This document shows, in pieces, positions 62,626 to 64,000 of a stretch of 64,000 nucleotides of DNA. Numbering within the stretch: the stretch's first letter is position 1; every line of letters begins with the position of its first letter. The stretch is from Hyphomicrobium sp. (GTDB lineage: Bacteria > Pseudomonadota > Alphaproteobacteria > Rhizobiales > Hyphomicrobiaceae), in NCBI RefSeq assembly GCF_019753045.1, contig NZ_JAIELN010000002.1, forward strand, positions 1 through 64,000. The letters run 5' to 3'. The notes below the pieces were generated by a model. That model saw only the letters and a program-made list of their open reading frames with translations, made no database searches and had not been told where the DNA came from. The position numbers were made by a program, and so were the translations under genes.

Positions 62626-63021
62626 GTGTTTCAGGCTGCATCAGTGTCGATAAAATCGTTTGGAATGGCCGCACTGGCTGTTCTGGCGGTGTTGGCTGTT
62701 GCCGCCGGAGACGCGAGCGCCGACCCCTGTGCCGATTCCTGCCGGTCTCAGCACAATTCCTGCCGGATGGCCGCAAAACTCCTTTATTCCGCACATTGCG
62801 ACGCTCAGTTGCAGAGCTGCATCACCCAATGCTTCTCGGGTGCGCGTTCCCGGGACCGCGACAACCGCAGTCCGCGCGACATCCCCCGAGGCATGAGCGA
62901 GCCGCGGGGAGTAGGCGGCGGCATGGGCGAGCCCCGCGATATGCGCGGGCCCCCGACCCGCGAGTTTCACGATCCGCGTGATCAGGGCGGCGGTCAGCGC
63001 TGGCCCGGAGACCGCCGCTGA
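62626..63021 (+). CDS. Small secreted Cys-rich and Arg/Gly/Pro-rich protein
   Basis: 131 residues. A signal peptide (MAALAVLAVLAVAAG) leads to a Cys-rich core (PCADSC, NSCRM, HCDAQLQSC, QC) with six Cys in regular spacing, then a disordered Arg/Gly/Pro tail with repeated MxEPRxx units. The GTG at 62626 has AGGAGG 6 bases upstream. No family is recognised. It follows gshA on the same strand by 136 bases. Confidence 0.75.
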   Translation: MFQAASVSIKSFGMAALAVLAVLAVAAGDASADPCADSCRSQHNSCRMAAKLLYSAHCDAQLQSCITQCFSGARSRDRDNRSPRDIPRGMSEPRGVGGGMGEPRDMRGPPTREFHDPRDQGGGQRWPGDRR

Positions 63022-63223
63022 AGAGTGCGCTTTCTTCACAGGCGCAACGACTGCGCCCATATTGCCGGTCACCGGCGCACGTGCGAGGATGATTAACGCC
63101 CGTGGCTACGCGCCGAGGTTGCCCGGCGTGATCGAATTTGGGCCGCCGCGTCTCTTGCTGACGTAAGCTGACGGCCCAAGAGCGAAACAGCCGACATGAC
63201 TATTGGCTTGGAGACTGAAGACG

Positions 63224-64000
63224 ATGCCGCATATCGAGCTGCCTGAGCCCGATGTTGGCGTCCTGCGGCGGCTACCCATTCTGATCGAAGGCCTGAAAAG
63301 CCGTGTCGGTCAGGATCTTCTGATCGTCGACGAAGATGGACGCCGGGCCTACGAGACGGATGCGTTCACGGCTTACCGCCGCGTACCCATGCTGGTCGTC
63401 CTGCCGCGCACGACCGAAGAAGTCTCGAAGATCTTGAAGTATTGCCACGAGAACGACGTCAAAGTCATTCCCCGCGGCGCAGGCACATCCCTGTGCGGCG
63501 GGTCGTTGCCGACAGAGGATGCAATCGTCCTCTGCATCTCGAAGATGAACCGCGTCATCGAGATCGATTATGCCAACCGCTTGGCGCGTCTCGAAGCCGG
63601 AATAACGAATCTCCAGATCACGGCGGAGGTCGCGGCGGGCGGCTTTTTCTATGCGCCCGATCCTTCATCGCAACTTGCGTGTACGCTCGCGGGCAATCTC
63701 GCGATGAATTCCGGCGGCGCGCACTGTCTGAAGTACGGAGTGACGACGCACAATGTCTTGGGCGTCAAAATGGTGCTGATCGACGGCACCGTCGTCGAGA
63801 TCGGCGGCTCGGCGCTGGAACGCAACGGCTACGACCTCTTGAGCTTGGTCATCGGTTCCGAGGGCCAGCTCGGCGTCATCACTGAAGCAACAGTGAAGCT
63901 CGTTCCGTCGCCGGAAGGCGCGCGGCCGATGATGATTGGATTTCGCTCGCCGGAAGCAGCGGGCAGTTGCGTCTCCGCGATCATAGCGGCCGGTATTATC
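63224..64000 (+). CDS. glcD: FAD-linked oxidase, GlcD-like (partial, C-terminus missing)
   Basis: Start of a D-2-hydroxyacid oxidase/dehydrogenase of the FAD-binding 4 family; 259 residues are seen. PRGAGTSLCGG is the pyrophosphate-binding motif and CTLAGNLAMNSGGAHCLKYG the following FAD contact. Glycolate oxidase subunit GlcD is the likely match and would give glyoxylate, the acceptor for SgaA, but D-lactate dehydrogenase is possible. The ATG at 63224 follows a GGAGACTG ribosome-binding site. It is cut by the window end. Confidence 0.87.
   Translation, partial: MPHIELPEPDVGVLRRLPILIEGLKSRVGQDLLIVDEDGRRAYETDAFTAYRRVPMLVVLPRTTEEVSKILKYCHENDVKVIPRGAGTSLCGGSLPTEDAIVLCISKMNRVIEIDYANRLARLEAGITNLQITAEVAAGGFFYAPDPSSQLACTLAGNLAMNSGGAHCLKYGVTTHNVLGVKMVLIDGTVVEIGGSALERNGYDLLSLVIGSEGQLGVITEATVKLVPSPEGARPMMIGFRSPEAAGSCVSAIIAAGII

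Overview
This window comes from a GC-rich alphaproteobacterium of the order Hyphomicrobiales, most likely Hyphomicrobium or a close methylotrophic relative. That is inferred from gene content: hydroxypyruvate reductase and serine-glyoxylate aminotransferase (two serine-cycle enzymes) lie 3 kb apart, and TrcR (DUF1013), DUF2093, DUF4170, DUF465, DUF1236 and DUF2239 proteins, an intracellular PHB depolymerase and a GGAAC-N16-CGTT general-stress promoter are all present. It is almost entirely chromosomal housekeeping sequence. I see no rRNA, tRNA, CRISPR array, insertion sequence, integrase or prophage.

Layout. 1-5.9 kb (minus): start of a mannose-1-phosphate guanylyltransferase, a HerA-type ATPase with a soluble sensor kinase, an ExbB-ExbD-TonB operon, and a small secreted protein. 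6.2-8.4 kb (minus): a Wzc-like chain-length protein with a degenerate kinase domain and a small membrane protein. 8.5-13.9 kb: hydroxypyruvate reductase, an Rrf2 regulator with a flavin disulfide oxidoreductase, an amidase, and serine-glyoxylate aminotransferase. 13.9-16.8 kb (minus): ATP-dependent DNA ligase with its partner exonuclease; the ligase carries in-frame palindromic repeats. 16.8-19.1 kb: two DUF465 proteins and an ArsR regulator with a double AHSA1 protein. 19.1-23.9 kb: periplasmic catalase-like protein, a stress-promoter DUF1236 protein, a Cys-rich small protein, PHB depolymerase, glutathione S-transferase. 24-31.5 kb: acyltransferase-SGNH membrane protein, acyl-CoA synthetase, XRE regulator with SulP transporter, TrcR, MaoC hydratase.

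31.5-43.2 kb (plus) is a housekeeping run: ribF, ileS, lspA, a lipoprotein, paired M16 peptidases, pgi and mutL. 43.3-50.8 kb: bacterioferritin and its ferredoxin, a FucP-type sugar transporter, a DUF2239 protein behind a duplicated palindromic operator-like site, rsmD-rluB, tadA, a patatin-like lipase and purD. 50.9-58.9 kb: xseA, a DUF2093 gene, then the lipid A/Kdo cluster DUF4170-msbA and (DUF374-waaA fusion)-lpxK, split by a plus-strand tyrosine phosphatase. 59.1-64 kb: ubiA, rsmE, gshA, a small Cys-rich secreted protein, and the start of a GlcD-type FAD oxidase.

The most unusual observations are the palindromic elements translated inside the DNA ligase, the single-chain DUF374-WaaA fusion, the Wzc-like protein that lacks its Walker A lysine, the fused AHSA1 pair with an internal start signal, and several well-formed palindromes at promoters (Rrf2, hprA, XRE, DUF2239, DUF2093). 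I found no clear evidence of a new multi-gene defence or mobile system. The HerA-kinase pair is the nearest candidate for an uncharacterised functional unit.
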